Positions 7,865 through 15,752 of a stretch of 39,595 bases of DNA are shown here, in pieces. The stretch's first letter is position 1; each line of letters opens with the position of its first letter. The position numbers were made by a program, and so were the translations under genes. The notes beneath the pieces are model-generated. The model did not search any database, was not told the DNA's origin, and saw only the letters and a list, made by a program, of their open reading frames with translations. This stretch comes from Bacillus sp. MRMR6 (GTDB taxonomy: Bacteria > Bacillota > Bacilli > Bacillales > Cytobacillaceae): NCBI RefSeq assembly GCF_001940785.1, contig NZ_MSLS01000005.1:33578-73172 (forward strand), written 5' to 3'.

Positions 7865-8680
7865 CTAAGGAAAATTTAGCTTTTCGCAGGTTTCTAACAA
7901 TTGTTCTGTTTCTTCAATCAAGGCAAACATGTTAGTCCAGGAGCTTTGTGTATTCAAATCCTGTGAGTGGGCCAGGTTGTTCCTTAGGTTTTCAAGCTCC
8001 TTAAAGAAGACCTTTCCTTTGCTTTTAGATTCAATGCTCATTAATTCTCTTAGTGGCTGCTCGTTCAATACAATATCCCGCTTGTCACATAACTGGAGGC
8101 AGTCACTTAATTGAATGGCTTCATTCCGGGTTTTTCTAAGTAAAAATAAATCTTCAGCTTGGTTAATCCTTTTCGTGCTTAAATGCTTTCTCCAGGAGTC
8201 CTCAGGAAAATAATCATGGATGATCCGATATAGATGCATTTCCATTAACGAAATCAATCCAAATAACAGCATTCGGATAGGCGGTTTTTGCAGGTCCGCT
8301 AAGGTCACAACCTTGGTAACACGATTCCCCTCTAAAACAAAGATTCTTTCACGCTCTCGAAAAATAAACAGCGTCTGAATCAATGGTGTGTTTTCAGCGA
8401 CAAGCTCTGTTGGTCCAAAGCTCCGAAAAAAGTCTTTACACGTCCCGGCCTTCAAATCCGCTCGAAGCACATATCCTTGGACGGTTCCTTGATCTTCCAC
8501 ACCGATGACATCATAATCTTTTAGCAACATCTGTTCTTTAATGAGTAGAGCGTCATTATGGAGATTACAAGTAATAAATGATTCAGATATACTGCTTACC
8601 GTAATATTTTGTTCATATAGCGAACGAAGACTTTTATAAGAACTGACTTTATCTCGATTGCTTGCAGTAAAACGTGCCAT
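7865..8680 (-). CDS. CBS-domain protein with C-terminal HEPN-like domain
   Basis: A 271-aa soluble protein. Residues 26-75 (ITVSSISESFI...GYVLRADL) and about 90-140 (TELVAENTPLIQTLFIFRERERIFVLE...VVTLADL) read as a tandem CBS pair, which normally binds adenine nucleotides. The rest is alpha-helical and contains ENLRNNLAHSQ with R233-x4-H238, the HEPN ribonuclease signature. Coupling a nucleotide sensor to a HEPN domain suggests ligand-gated RNA cleavage, but this is inference, and many HEPN-like domains are inactive. The frame is open 16 codons further upstream; the ATG at 8680 has GGAGGGG at good spacing. No partner antitoxin gene is adjacent; the next gene upstream is divergent. Confidence 0.7.
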   Translation of the reverse strand: MARFTASNRDKVSSYKSLRSLYEQNITVSSISESFITCNLHNDALLIKEQMLLKDYDVIGVEDQGTVQGYVLRADLKAGTCKDFFRSFGPTELVAENTPLIQTLFIFRERERIFVLEGNRVTKVVTLADLQKPPIRMLLFGLISLMEMHLYRIIHDYFPEDSWRKHLSTKRINQAEDLFLLRKTRNEAIQLSDCLQLCDKRDIVLNEQPLRELMSIESKSKGKVFFKELENLRNNLAHSQDLNTQSSWTNMFALIEETEQLLETCEKLNFP

Positions 8681-8814
8681 ATTCTCTATCCCCTCCAATA
8701 ATGGACCTGAGTATACAGTATAAAACAAAAACGTTAGGTTTGGTATGAAGTATATAATTAAACGTTTAGAAAATCATAGTACAGAGGATTCTAAGTGAGG
8801 GAGAGATCGTTAGC

Positions 8815-8994
8815 ATGAGTATTTTAAAGGATGATGATCAAATTCAGTTAATTGCCTATTGGCTCAAAACGAGTAAAGTTGAGAACACAGAAGGATCGGT
8901 TAATAAAGAAATTATTCGATACCAGTTAAGAATGGAATTTGATGTTCAAGATGATGAGATCGTGGATAAAGTTTACGATGCAATAACTGAATGA
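8815..8994 (+). CDS. Hypothetical small acidic protein, 59 aa
   Basis: A short reading frame with a GAGGGAG sequence about 12 nt before its ATG and a hairpin right after its stop. The product is acidic with two predicted helices (QIQLIAYWLKTSK and NKEIIRYQLRMEF) and a DDEIVDKVYDAITE end. It is divergent from the CBS-HEPN gene. I do not recognise the family. Codon use looks genuine, but the evidence is only coding style and context. Confidence 0.5.
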   Translation: MSILKDDDQIQLIAYWLKTSKVENTEGSVNKEIIRYQLRMEFDVQDDEIVDKVYDAITE

Positions 8995-9019
8995 AAAAGA
9001 GCCTTCAATGTGAAGGCTC
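8994..9019 (-). terminator. Terminator of the Bcr/CflA transporter gene
   Basis: GAGCCTTCA (8999-9007) pairs with TGAAGGCTC (9011-9019) around ATG. On the minus strand it is followed by a T run, 8 bp past the stop at 9027. Confidence 0.8.
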
Positions 9020-9026
9020 CCACGGT

Positions 9027-10241
9027 TTATAATCTAGAAGTCTGTAGCTTAAGAGATGGTTTACGGACTAAACCGATATAAGAAAGAAAAGCCAAGAAGC
9101 TTGCGCCAAAGATTACGACACCCATTGGAATAGCCGAGTACTCCCCAGCAATTCCAACAAGCGGAGCCGTCAATGAACCTAGAACAAAAGGTAATAATCC
9201 TAATAGTGCAGAAGCACTTCCCGCAATATGTCCTTGTGTCTCGATTGCTAATGCGAAAGACGTAGTGGAAATAATACCAATCGACATGACTAAAAAGAAA
9301 ATCGGGACGGCAACGACGATTAACGGTGCTTTTAGAAGGAGTGCTAGCAGCAGCGCACCAGCGGCTGTATTAGATATCATCAATCCGATTTTTAGAAAAG
9401 TCTTCTCTGGAATAATATCTGTTAAACGGCCAACCAGCTGGCTTCCAATAATTAAAGCAATCCCATTCACAGGAAATAAGAAACTAAATTGCTGTGGCGA
9501 TACACCGTAAATATTTTGATAAACAAAGGGAATTCCAGATACATAAGCAAAGATTCCAGCAACGATAAAGCCTTGTGTAAAAGCATACCCCATGAACTGG
9601 CGATCTTTCATCAACGAACCAAAATTCTTAATGGTGTGAGAAAGATTACTAGGGACACGCTTTTCTATTGGTAATGTTTCTTCTAAATTGAATGAAACAA
9701 TAAGGACTAATACCAAGCCAACCAAAGCCAGTAAAAGGAAAACACCTGTCCAGGTCGTAAAAGCAAGAACTCCTCCTCCCACAATCGGTGCAATGATGGG
9801 ACCAAGGTTACCTACTAACACCATTAAGGCAAAAAACTTGGTCAGTTCCCTTCCGCTATAAAGATCCCGAACAATCGCCCGAGAAATGACGAGTCCACCT
9901 GCTGCAGCAAAGCCCTGAAGCAAACGTGCGCCAATGAAGAAATAGATATTGGGTGCGATCGCACAAATGAGTGAAGCAAGCAGGTATAAACCTAGAAAAA
10001 TAAGCAAAGGTTTCCTCCGACCTTGGACGTCACTCAATGGCCCGATAATCAATTGCCCCAAACCCAGCCCTAACAAACATGAAGTTAAACTGATTTGGAC
10101 CAATGAAGCAGTCGTATGGAATTCATTCACAATGGTTGGGAATGACGGCAAATACATATCTATCGTAAAAGGGCCTAAAATTCCGAGTGAACCTAACAAT
10201 ATAGCAAGCTGTAATCTCTTTTTTTGTTGTAAATTTTTCAA
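9027..10241 (-). CDS. Bcr/CflA family multidrug efflux MFS transporter
   Basis: A 404-aa major facilitator with about 12 transmembrane segments, of the drug:proton antiporter DHA1 type (Bcr/CflA family). Visible signatures are LGPFTIDMYLPSFPTIVNEF in helix 1 and GLGLGQLIIGPLSDVQGRRKPLL (motif A, loop 2-3). In helix 4 LLQGFAAAGGLVISRAIVRDLY is present, and GNLGPIIAPIVGGGVL is the antiporter motif C. Substrate is unknown. The start is a TTG with AAGGAG eight bases upstream. Monocistronic, with an intrinsic terminator downstream and no regulator gene next to it. Confidence 0.9.
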   Translation of the reverse strand: MKNLQQKKRLQLAILLGSLGILGPFTIDMYLPSFPTIVNEFHTTASLVQISLTSCLLGLGLGQLIIGPLSDVQGRRKPLLIFLGLYLLASLICAIAPNIYFFIGARLLQGFAAAGGLVISRAIVRDLYSGRELTKFFALMVLVGNLGPIIAPIVGGGVLAFTTWTGVFLLLALVGLVLVLIVSFNLEETLPIEKRVPSNLSHTIKNFGSLMKDRQFMGYAFTQGFIVAGIFAYVSGIPFVYQNIYGVSPQQFSFLFPVNGIALIIGSQLVGRLTDIIPEKTFLKIGLMISNTAAGALLLALLLKAPLIVVAVPIFFLVMSIGIISTTSFALAIETQGHIAGSASALLGLLPFVLGSLTAPLVGIAGEYSAIPMGVVIFGASFLAFLSYIGLVRKPSLKLQTSRL

Positions 10242-10437
10242 TTTTCCCTCTCCTTACCTTACTCATACTTCATTTATTTCGAAACCCTAAATTTATAGAG
10301 TTTTATTATAACTCTAATACTATGCAGTGGTAAACTAATAAAATCGTAAACTTTATGTAAATGCACTCAGTAGTGTATTCGTCTTCGTTTTGTCCACCTA
10401 CTTTTATTTACAACTAAGTAGAAGACCCATAAAATAT
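10242..10437. other. Intergenic region with no gene seen
   Basis: About 200 bp of AT-rich sequence upstream of the efflux pump. It should hold the pump promoter, but no convincing -35/-10 pair or operator was identified. Confidence 0.4.
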
Positions 10438-10469
10438 AAAATGGCTCAGTTCATATACTGAGCCATTTT
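10438..10469. terminator. Strong bidirectional hairpin
   Basis: AAAATGGCTCAGT pairs perfectly with ACTGAGCCATTTT (13 bp) around TCATAT. On the minus strand it would terminate the gene fragment ending at 10538; on the plus strand there is no gene before it. Confidence 0.7.
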
Positions 10470-10537
10470 ATATATCCATTTTTATAACTTGTTGAAGTCA
10501 CACATCCGTTCGTAAAAAATCACTTTTTGTTTTCTTT

Positions 10538-10771
10538 TTAAAATACTCTCCACTCTTCAGAGTAATCAGGATTAGTAACATCTAATTCTTCAGAAACAAT
10601 CTCCATATTATTTAAATCAAATTTAACTATATAATTCCCGAAAGGAGCTTCATTTTTTGCCAATCCTCTATCATATTCAACTATACCTTCCGAAATAATT
10701 TTAGAAGCAATTGTAGTTTTGTAATCGTTATCAACAAAAGCATCAAGAACAGGATCAATAAAGAATGAGTG
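10538..10771 (-). pseudogene. C-terminal fragment of an unidentified protein
   Basis: An open frame of about 77 codons with good coding character: VLDAFVDNDYKTTIASK, then EGIVEYDRGLAKNEAPFGNYIVKFDL, ending in NPDYSEEWRVF. It has a TAA stop immediately upstream and neither a ribosome binding site nor a usual start codon at its beginning. It therefore looks like the tail of a larger gene whose 5' part was deleted. The break coincides with a 15-bp inverted repeat (10764-10800). I cannot name the parent family. Confidence 0.5.
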
Positions 10772-10800
10772 TTAATTTCAAACGCAAATTGGCACTCATT
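10764..10800. repeat. 15-bp inverted repeat at the edge of the gene fragment
   Basis: AATGAGTGTTAATTT pairs along its full length (two G-U pairs) with AAATTGGCACTCATT around a 7-nt loop. The arm sequence AAATTGGCACT recurs at 21665-21675 in another hairpin. It may be a terminator or the end of a lost element. Confidence 0.5.
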
Positions 10801-10872
10801 TTAACTTGCATTTTTAATGTTTGCGATAGGAAACGGAACCCGTACCCATTTTTTAGTCTACTCTCAATGTTT

Positions 10873-10953
10873 TTATGCGTATCTTCTCCGTTTTTTAACT
10901 AAATGGATCAGTTCTATAATGACAACAATTAAGATAATCCACCAAAAGGCCAC
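10873..10953 (-). CDS. Possible 26-aa single-span membrane peptide
   Basis: On the minus strand, after an AGGAGG at 10970-10975, one frame encodes VAFWWIILIVVIIELIHL followed by VKKRRRYA, a textbook single transmembrane helix with a basic cytoplasmic tail. The start is unclear. The GTG at 10953 is 16 nt from the AGGAGG and an in-frame ATT at 10959 is 10 nt away. A better-spaced GTG at 10963 opens a different 22-codon frame of no evident character. It may be a true small membrane protein, a frameshifted one, or chance. Confidence 0.3.
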   Translation of the reverse strand: MAFWWIILIVVIIELIHLVKKRRRYA

Positions 10954-11050
10954 GTAAATTCACAAAATACCTCCTAATTAACTGAAAAAAACACAATAGG
11001 ATAATAGTAACATAAATTCTACCAATATTTTAAGAACTATATATAAAAAA

Positions 11051-11075
11051 TGCCAGGACTCGATAGGTCCTGGCA
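11051..11075 (-). terminator. Terminator of the isochorismatase-family gene
   Basis: TGCCAGGAC pairs with GTCCTGGCA around a 7-nt loop. On the minus strand the stem runs into six T residues, just past the stop at 11083. Confidence 0.85.
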
Positions 11076-11082
11076 CAAAAGT

Positions 11083-11640
11083 TTACCTATAGTTATTATG
11101 AATAGGTGTGAACAAATCTTCTTCAGAGTTTCTAACGAGTGAAAAATGATCTACATTATCATGTCCGTACAAAACGGCATTATGATGCTGGATAATCTGT
11201 TCAGCCGACAGGTGTTTGCTGTCTGAGGTAGAATGTCCATCCCCAACTAGAGTGACATCATACTGATTAATCGTTGCAGTCCGTACCGCAGAATCAATAC
11301 AGAATTGCGTTTTACATCCCATAATGACTAGATGCTCAGTCCTATGTTCTTGCAAATAATCATTTAGTTTGGTCCCGTAAAACGAATTGGTAGCAGATTT
11401 ATCAAAAATAACGGCACTCTCAGGTATATTGATATCCTTATGAATGTCAAAGCCGGGAGATTCACCATTTGAGACATCTCTATCTCTTATAAAAACAATT
11501 TGAACATTTTCTACTAACGCATTATTAACAACTCTATTAATAGTTTTAATTAATCTTTCTTTCTCAAAAACACCTTGTTCAATACCATCACCATCTATTA
11601 ATGCCTGTTGTGCATCAATAACTAAAAGTGCTTGTTTCAA
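11083..11640 (-). CDS. Cysteine hydrolase, isochorismatase family
   Basis: A 185-aa protein of the isochorismatase-like hydrolase superfamily. The catalytic triad can be placed at D9 (LLVIDAQQALID), K81 (VIFDKSATNSFYGT) and C114 (GCKTQFCIDSAVRTA). The superfamily hydrolyses amides or vinyl ethers (nicotinamide, N-carbamoyl compounds, isochorismate). The exact substrate cannot be assigned, and neighbouring genes give no clue. The start is a TTG with GGAGGAG five bases upstream. It is transcribed alone and ends at a strong terminator. Confidence 0.88.
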   Translation of the reverse strand: MKQALLVIDAQQALIDGDGIEQGVFEKERLIKTINRVVNNALVENVQIVFIRDRDVSNGESPGFDIHKDINIPESAVIFDKSATNSFYGTKLNDYLQEHRTEHLVIMGCKTQFCIDSAVRTATINQYDVTLVGDGHSTSDSKHLSAEQIIQHHNAVLYGHDNVDHFSLVRNSEEDLFTPIHNNYR

Positions 11641-11743
11641 TTGAACTCCTCCACCCTCAAACAGAACTAGAATAAGTATATTTTACCACGTTTTTCCTTT
11701 TTAGCATTCAAATTAATAGGGTGGTATAGAGAAAAGGTTTCTC

Positions 11744-11881
11744 TTATTTCATTTTAATAGGAGTGACTACGGCATAGACGTTTTCGATGGGATCGCTAAT
11801 ATTGACTTCAATAATTTCATATCCATTTTCTCCAGCATTGTCCTCGATTTTAGTTGATAGGATAATTTTGTCGTTTCTCAT
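11744..11881 (-). CDS. Hypothetical small protein, 45 aa
   Basis: The ATG is preceded by AGGAAGGAAGAGAG. The product is MRNDKIILSTKIEDNAGENG, then YEIIEVNISDPIENVYAVVTPIKMK, a short soluble peptide likely to form beta strands. No family is recognised. The ribosome binding site and uninterrupted coding-style sequence support a real gene. It lies between the tubulin-like gene and the hydrolase on the same strand. Confidence 0.45.
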   Translation of the reverse strand: MRNDKIILSTKIEDNAGENGYEIIEVNISDPIENVYAVVTPIKMK

Positions 11882-12001
11882 TTGTGCTCTCTTCCTTCCT
11901 AACAATTTCTCACACAATAGTCACTATATGCTGTTAGGTTGAAAAATGTGCTGATTTTTATAAAAAATTTTATCACATTAGAAAATTCCTAAGCATTAAA
12001 A

Positions 12002-12032
12002 GAAACACATCGGGATGGTCCGATGTGTTTCC
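12002..12032 (-). terminator. Terminator of the tubulin-like gene
   Basis: GAAACACATCGG pairs with CCGATGTGTTTC around a short loop. On the minus strand it is followed by TTTT, 6 bp after the stop at 12038. Confidence 0.8.
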
Positions 12033-12037
12033 ATTTA

Positions 12038-13147
12038 CTATTTCTGATACTTATTTAATTTGGTTGTGATGCTAACCGTTTGTCTTTCTGGTTTGATCAG
12101 CTTTAGATTGGATGCCCAGGTGATGCGAGATTCATATTTCTGGCTAGATTCCTTTTTAACAAGATTTTGTAGTCGTTCTCTGTTCTTTTCGATCGTTTCC
12201 TCAACGGCTAGCATTCTTCTGGTCGGGAAGGATAGTCCGGAAAGTATGGTAGTGATGGTCGGATCATTTTCAGTGATATAGGTACCTTCGAATAATTGCA
12301 GCGGTTCTCCCACTCTTTCAAAGATCGACGGCACATTGATGAGTTTGGAAATACTTTCTGGCCCTTCATAAATCAACCCGGCCCGGATAACGCCCTGTGA
12401 TTCAACGGGACAGAAAATCGAGTTAGCCCAAGAGAGTTGTACTTTTGATGAGACGTCCGAAGTCGTTTTCGCATCGGTAATCGCTGCTGAAGATATGAGC
12501 GTAACTCCTCTAGACCCCAGGATATTCATAAGATCTGTTTCATCAAAGTTTCCGTACACCGAACTCTTTTTCGTTATTTTCAGCAGGTGATTGATCGCCT
12601 CCATGGCTTGAAGATTAGCAGAAAGATAAATTTCATGTTTGCTTGATTGCGGCTTCATTTTCCGCATCTGATCATTATCTACTAGAAACACAGAAGAAAT
12701 GCCTTCAATCTTGGAAAGCTCCTCCATACACTCTGCAGTATTAATTCGATTGCCAGCCAATACATTTCTTTCAGGAATAACCGCAATCGCACCTACGTTG
12801 ACACCGGGTAATTGGTCGATTAACAGATCAATTAGTAGCGGGCTCATCCCGGAACCTGTGCCACCGTCCGTTGAAAAAGCGACTAATAACAGCTTGATGT
12901 TTTTAAAAGAACTGTCGACAAAATCAATGAGCTCACGGTAGTGGCCTTGAACCGCCCGTAATCCTAATGCTCGATCTTGCCCAGCTCCATTATATCCGGG
13001 AACAAAATACTTTCTTTCCACCCGGGTGTTGGCAGCACCATCACGCTGATTCGTATTAATTAGTGCTGTCTGAAACCCCATGGCTGAGGCTACTTCCGCT
13101 ATATTACCACCTGCTTGACCTACGCCCAAGATTCCAATTGATTTCAC
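12038..13147 (-). CDS. TubZ/FtsZ-like tubulin-superfamily GTPase
   Basis: A 369-aa cytoskeletal GTPase. The nucleotide-binding parts are ILGVGQAGGNIAEVA (T1, residues 6-20), INTNQRD (T2) and the tubulin signature GGTGSG (T4, 95-100). The T7 loop NFDETD (200-205) carries the catalytic acidic residue that hydrolyses GTP in the next subunit. It lacks the normal FtsZ T-loops and C-terminal FtsA/SepF-binding peptide; the tail is basic (KLIKPERQTVSITTKLNKYQK). It resembles plasmid and phage TubZ/RepX proteins more than cell-division FtsZ. The start is GTG with AAGGGGGAG five bases upstream. No tubR-like DNA-binding gene is adjacent. The fold is certain; a role in DNA segregation or another process is unknown. 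Confidence 0.82.
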   Translation of the reverse strand: MKSIGILGVGQAGGNIAEVASAMGFQTALINTNQRDGAANTRVERKYFVPGYNGAGQDRALGLRAVQGHYRELIDFVDSSFKNIKLLLVAFSTDGGTGSGMSPLLIDLLIDQLPGVNVGAIAVIPERNVLAGNRINTAECMEELSKIEGISSVFLVDNDQMRKMKPQSSKHEIYLSANLQAMEAINHLLKITKKSSVYGNFDETDLMNILGSRGVTLISSAAITDAKTTSDVSSKVQLSWANSIFCPVESQGVIRAGLIYEGPESISKLINVPSIFERVGEPLQLFEGTYITENDPTITTILSGLSFPTRRMLAVEETIEKNRERLQNLVKKESSQKYESRITWASNLKLIKPERQTVSITTKLNKYQK

Positions 13148-13366
13148 AGATACTCCCCCTTAATGATAAAAAACTCTAAGTTGAGAATTTCGAAAGATTA
13201 TACAAATATATGGATAAAATACACCCTATATCATTTGTACGGTAATGCAGGGGTGATTATGACCAAAACGTTCATCTTAGGGTGGTAACATACACTCTTT
13301 TCCTATTTATGTAAGTTGAATCTACAATTATAGATAACAAGTAAACCATTAAGAACGCTTAATCGA

Positions 13367-13930
13367 TTATTGCTCCTCAAGTATTAAATTAGAATAGCTT
13401 TGGCAGTAATGTGTCACGGTGTCAACGACTATAGTAGAAGAATATTCCATAAAGTTCACCATAAAGTTTTGGTTATTCGGCTGAAGAAAGGTTCCTATAA
13501 ATTCAACTATCAGTTCATTTACTAGCTTGCTGTGGTAAAATACCTTTTCTGCATGAACTACCTGCTCTTCAGGCGTTGCCCCTTGGTATACCAATTCTTT
13601 AAACCGAGGCATATTCTCTGCTAAGAAATTAGATTCCTTGACTTGTCTAGGAACATCTACCATGATGGCTTGAAAACTTTCTAGCGGGATAAATTTTTCT
13701 TCTTCAATACACTGCGTAAGAAAGGATCTTGCCGTATTTGTGTTTGCATATTGATAGGTTACGTTTCTCAAGATTGACTCTAAATATTCTTCATGAGAGC
13801 CCGCTCCCTCTCTTATTTGTTTAAGTACTTTGCTAAGCCCTTTTTGAAGCTTCTCTTTTTCCCAATGGGGCTGTTTAATAACAGCACTTATAACACCCGC
13901 TGTGTTTTTCGCTAACACTTCTTTTGACAA
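13367..13930 (-). CDS. Hypothetical protein, 187 aa
   Basis: A soluble, mostly helical protein that I do not recognise. Features seen are a basic, lysine-rich helix early on (HWEKEKLQKGLSKVLKQIRE) and a middle ARSFLTQCIEEEKFIPLESFQAI. An aromatic, hydrophobic C-terminal part follows (LIVEFIGTFLQPNNQNFMVNFMEYSS). No signal peptide is present. The start is a TTG with GGAGAGG six bases upstream. It lies 220 bp upstream of the tubulin-like gene on the same strand, so the two could be functionally linked. It is not a small HTH protein like TubR. Confidence 0.6.
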   Translation of the reverse strand: MSKEVLAKNTAGVISAVIKQPHWEKEKLQKGLSKVLKQIREGAGSHEEYLESILRNVTYQYANTNTARSFLTQCIEEEKFIPLESFQAIMVDVPRQVKESNFLAENMPRFKELVYQGATPEEQVVHAEKVFYHSKLVNELIVEFIGTFLQPNNQNFMVNFMEYSSTIVVDTVTHYCQSYSNLILEEQ

Positions 13931-14055
13931 TGTATTCCTCTCCTCTTAACTAGTCGTTAAATTTCAAAATAAACTCTCTTTTTCTATTTTATTCATTATT
14001 AATAGTATTTTAACATATATCCTGTACCGGATTAATAGAGAATCATTGAAAACAA

Positions 14056-14088
14056 AAAGGGGCCTAGTTAGTTGAACAGGGCGCCTTT
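14056..14088 (-). terminator. Second hairpin downstream of adhB
   Basis: AAAGGGGCC pairs with GGCGCCTTT (one mismatch). On the minus strand it leads into CCCCTTTTTG. It follows the first adhB terminator by about 90 bp and may act as a back-up. Confidence 0.5.
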
Positions 14089-14175
14089 GACATTAAAAAC
14101 AGAAGAGAACGCTAAACAAGAAATTGGCGTGTAATAAGAAAAGTGGAGAAGATTTAATCGGCGTAATAGTAAAAA

Positions 14176-14213
14176 CCCAGCCTTAGAACCTAAGATATAG
14201 TTCTCGATCTGGG
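14176..14213 (-). terminator. Terminator of the adhB operon
   Basis: CCCAG/CTGGG and an inner GAAC/GTTC stem form a hairpin with internal loops. On the minus strand it is followed by TTTTTA, 10 bp after the adhB stop. Confidence 0.6.
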
Positions 14214-14222
14214 CATGTATGT

Positions 14223-15359
14223 TTATGGTTTTAAAACAACTTTGATACAATCATCCGTTCTTGTATCAAATACTTCATATCCATGTTTTGCCTGGTCTAA
14301 AGGTAATACATGTGTTACCACATCACTAGGGTCAACTTCCCCTTTTGCAAATATGTCATATAAGAAAGGCATATAGGGAATAACTGGAGCTTGTCCCATT
14401 TTTATATCAATATTTCGGTTCATTAAATCCCCAAGTGGGAATCCATTATAACGCCCGCCATAAGCCCCTGTTATTTGAATCGTACCAGCTTTTCGGACTG
14501 CCTGACTTGCGATGACAATGGCTCCCATGGCTCCACCTTGAAGCTTTAACCCTGATGCCAAAAACTCCATCGGTGTCCACTTTCCATCCATTCCTACTGC
14601 ATCAATCACAATATCTGCCCCGCCTTTGGTAATTTCCTTAAGGTATTCTCCCGTATTTTGATGCTGTTCAAAATTTACAATCTCCACTTTGTTCGTACGT
14701 TTTGCATGCTGTAAGCGGTAGTCAATGTAATCTACCGCAATCACCCTTTTGGCACCTTTATACCAGGCAAATTTTTGAGCTAGTAAGCCCACGGGTCCAC
14801 AGCCTAGTACAATAACTGTATCCCCCTCTTTCACACCAGCATGATCAACCGACCAGTATGCAGTAGACGCAGCATCAGACAGCAAAACAAGCTTTTCATC
14901 ATCCATTTCACAATCTTCAGGAATTTTGAAAGGGGTAAAATTCCCATACGGAACCCTCATATATTCAGCTTGGCCTCCGGCATAGCCGCCGGTATTTTCA
15001 GAATATCCGAAGAATCCGCCCATGTCACCATGGGGATTGGAATTATCACATTGACTCGTTAGGTCATGAGAACAATACCAGCAAGTTCCGCAGCTAACAT
15101 TAAAAGGAATGATAACGCGATCTCCTTTTTTTAAGTTTCGAACGTCTGGCCCTACTTCCTCAACCACGCCCATAGGCTCGTGTCCAATGACAAAGTCCGT
15201 AGGCATATTCGGGATCATTCCATGAATTAAGTGCAAATCTGAACCACAAATGGCGGAGGACGTGATTTTCACAATAATATCATCTGAGTTCTTAATTGAG
15301 GGATCTTTAACTTCTCTTACTTCAACATTTTTAATCCCTTGGTAGGTAACAGCTTTCAT
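14223..15359 (-). CDS. adhB: Zn-dependent alcohol dehydrogenase, AdhB-like
   Basis: A 378-aa medium-chain dehydrogenase/reductase. Catalytic zinc ligands are expected at C38 (SSAICGSDLHLIHG) and in GHEPMGVVEEVG. The structural zinc site is CGTCWYCSHDLTSQC. The Rossmann motif is VIVLGCGPVGLLAQKFA, with D in IAVDYIDYRL pointing to NAD as cofactor. Overall it matches the long-insert glutathione-independent formaldehyde dehydrogenase-like group. Its downstream position to yraF- and yraG-like coat genes parallels the adhB-yraF-yraG neighbourhood of Bacillus subtilis, so a sporulation-stage role is likely. The substrate is not established. It lies 18 bp after the YraF-like gene, so it is co-transcribed. 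Confidence 0.85.
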   Translation of the reverse strand: MKAVTYQGIKNVEVREVKDPSIKNSDDIIVKITSSAICGSDLHLIHGMIPNMPTDFVIGHEPMGVVEEVGPDVRNLKKGDRVIIPFNVSCGTCWYCSHDLTSQCDNSNPHGDMGGFFGYSENTGGYAGGQAEYMRVPYGNFTPFKIPEDCEMDDEKLVLLSDAASTAYWSVDHAGVKEGDTVIVLGCGPVGLLAQKFAWYKGAKRVIAVDYIDYRLQHAKRTNKVEIVNFEQHQNTGEYLKEITKGGADIVIDAVGMDGKWTPMEFLASGLKLQGGAMGAIVIASQAVRKAGTIQITGAYGGRYNGFPLGDLMNRNIDIKMGQAPVIPYMPFLYDIFAKGEVDPSDVVTHVLPLDQAKHGYEVFDTRTDDCIKVVLKP

Positions 15360-15377
15360 CTAAGTATATCCCGCCTT

Positions 15378-15737
15378 TTATTGATTTGGTGTTGCAAACA
15401 TACCACCTCGATCGGTGTCAATAGGATACAGGTTTAATTGAGCTATTTGTATGGCAGTCTCTGCGCTTTTTAAATCTACTGGAAACTGCTCCTTAAAGTT
15501 ATAAGGATGCAGCCACTTATTTTTTATCATTAATTCGGTAATTTCACCATGTAGATCAATGGCTGCTTCTAATTGTTTTGCTAATACTCTTCTGAGTTCT
15601 GGGTTTGCGGTTTCAGTTATGGCGAAACCATAATTACGAATCCCGTTTTTTACAGATAATAAGAAATCCATGGCAAACGCTGAATCAGCTAAGTTAGGCA
15701 TGCCTTCCGCATTTCTTGGGTCTAAGTAATCTTGCAT
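15378..15737 (-). CDS. CotF-family spore coat protein (YraF-like)
   Basis: A 119-aa helical protein of the coat F family. The core AMDFLLSVKNGIRNYGFAITETANPELRRVLAKQLEAAIDLHGEITELM is the typical four-helix bundle. The HPYNFKEQFPVDL stretch matches the conserved C-terminal part. It is a clear paralogue of the plus-strand protein at 16344-16652. The ATG follows GGAGGTG. It forms a three-gene unit with the YraG-like gene (15 bp upstream) and adhB (18 bp downstream), probably expressed during sporulation. Confidence 0.85.
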   Translation of the reverse strand: MQDYLDPRNAEGMPNLADSAFAMDFLLSVKNGIRNYGFAITETANPELRRVLAKQLEAAIDLHGEITELMIKNKWLHPYNFKEQFPVDLKSAETAIQIAQLNLYPIDTDRGGMFATPNQ

Positions 15738-15752
15738 TTCTTCACCTCCAGC

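Noticed and set aside
14068..14250. Minus-strand frame of 60 codons
   Set aside because: It overlaps the adhB end and contains two terminator hairpins; low-complexity translation.
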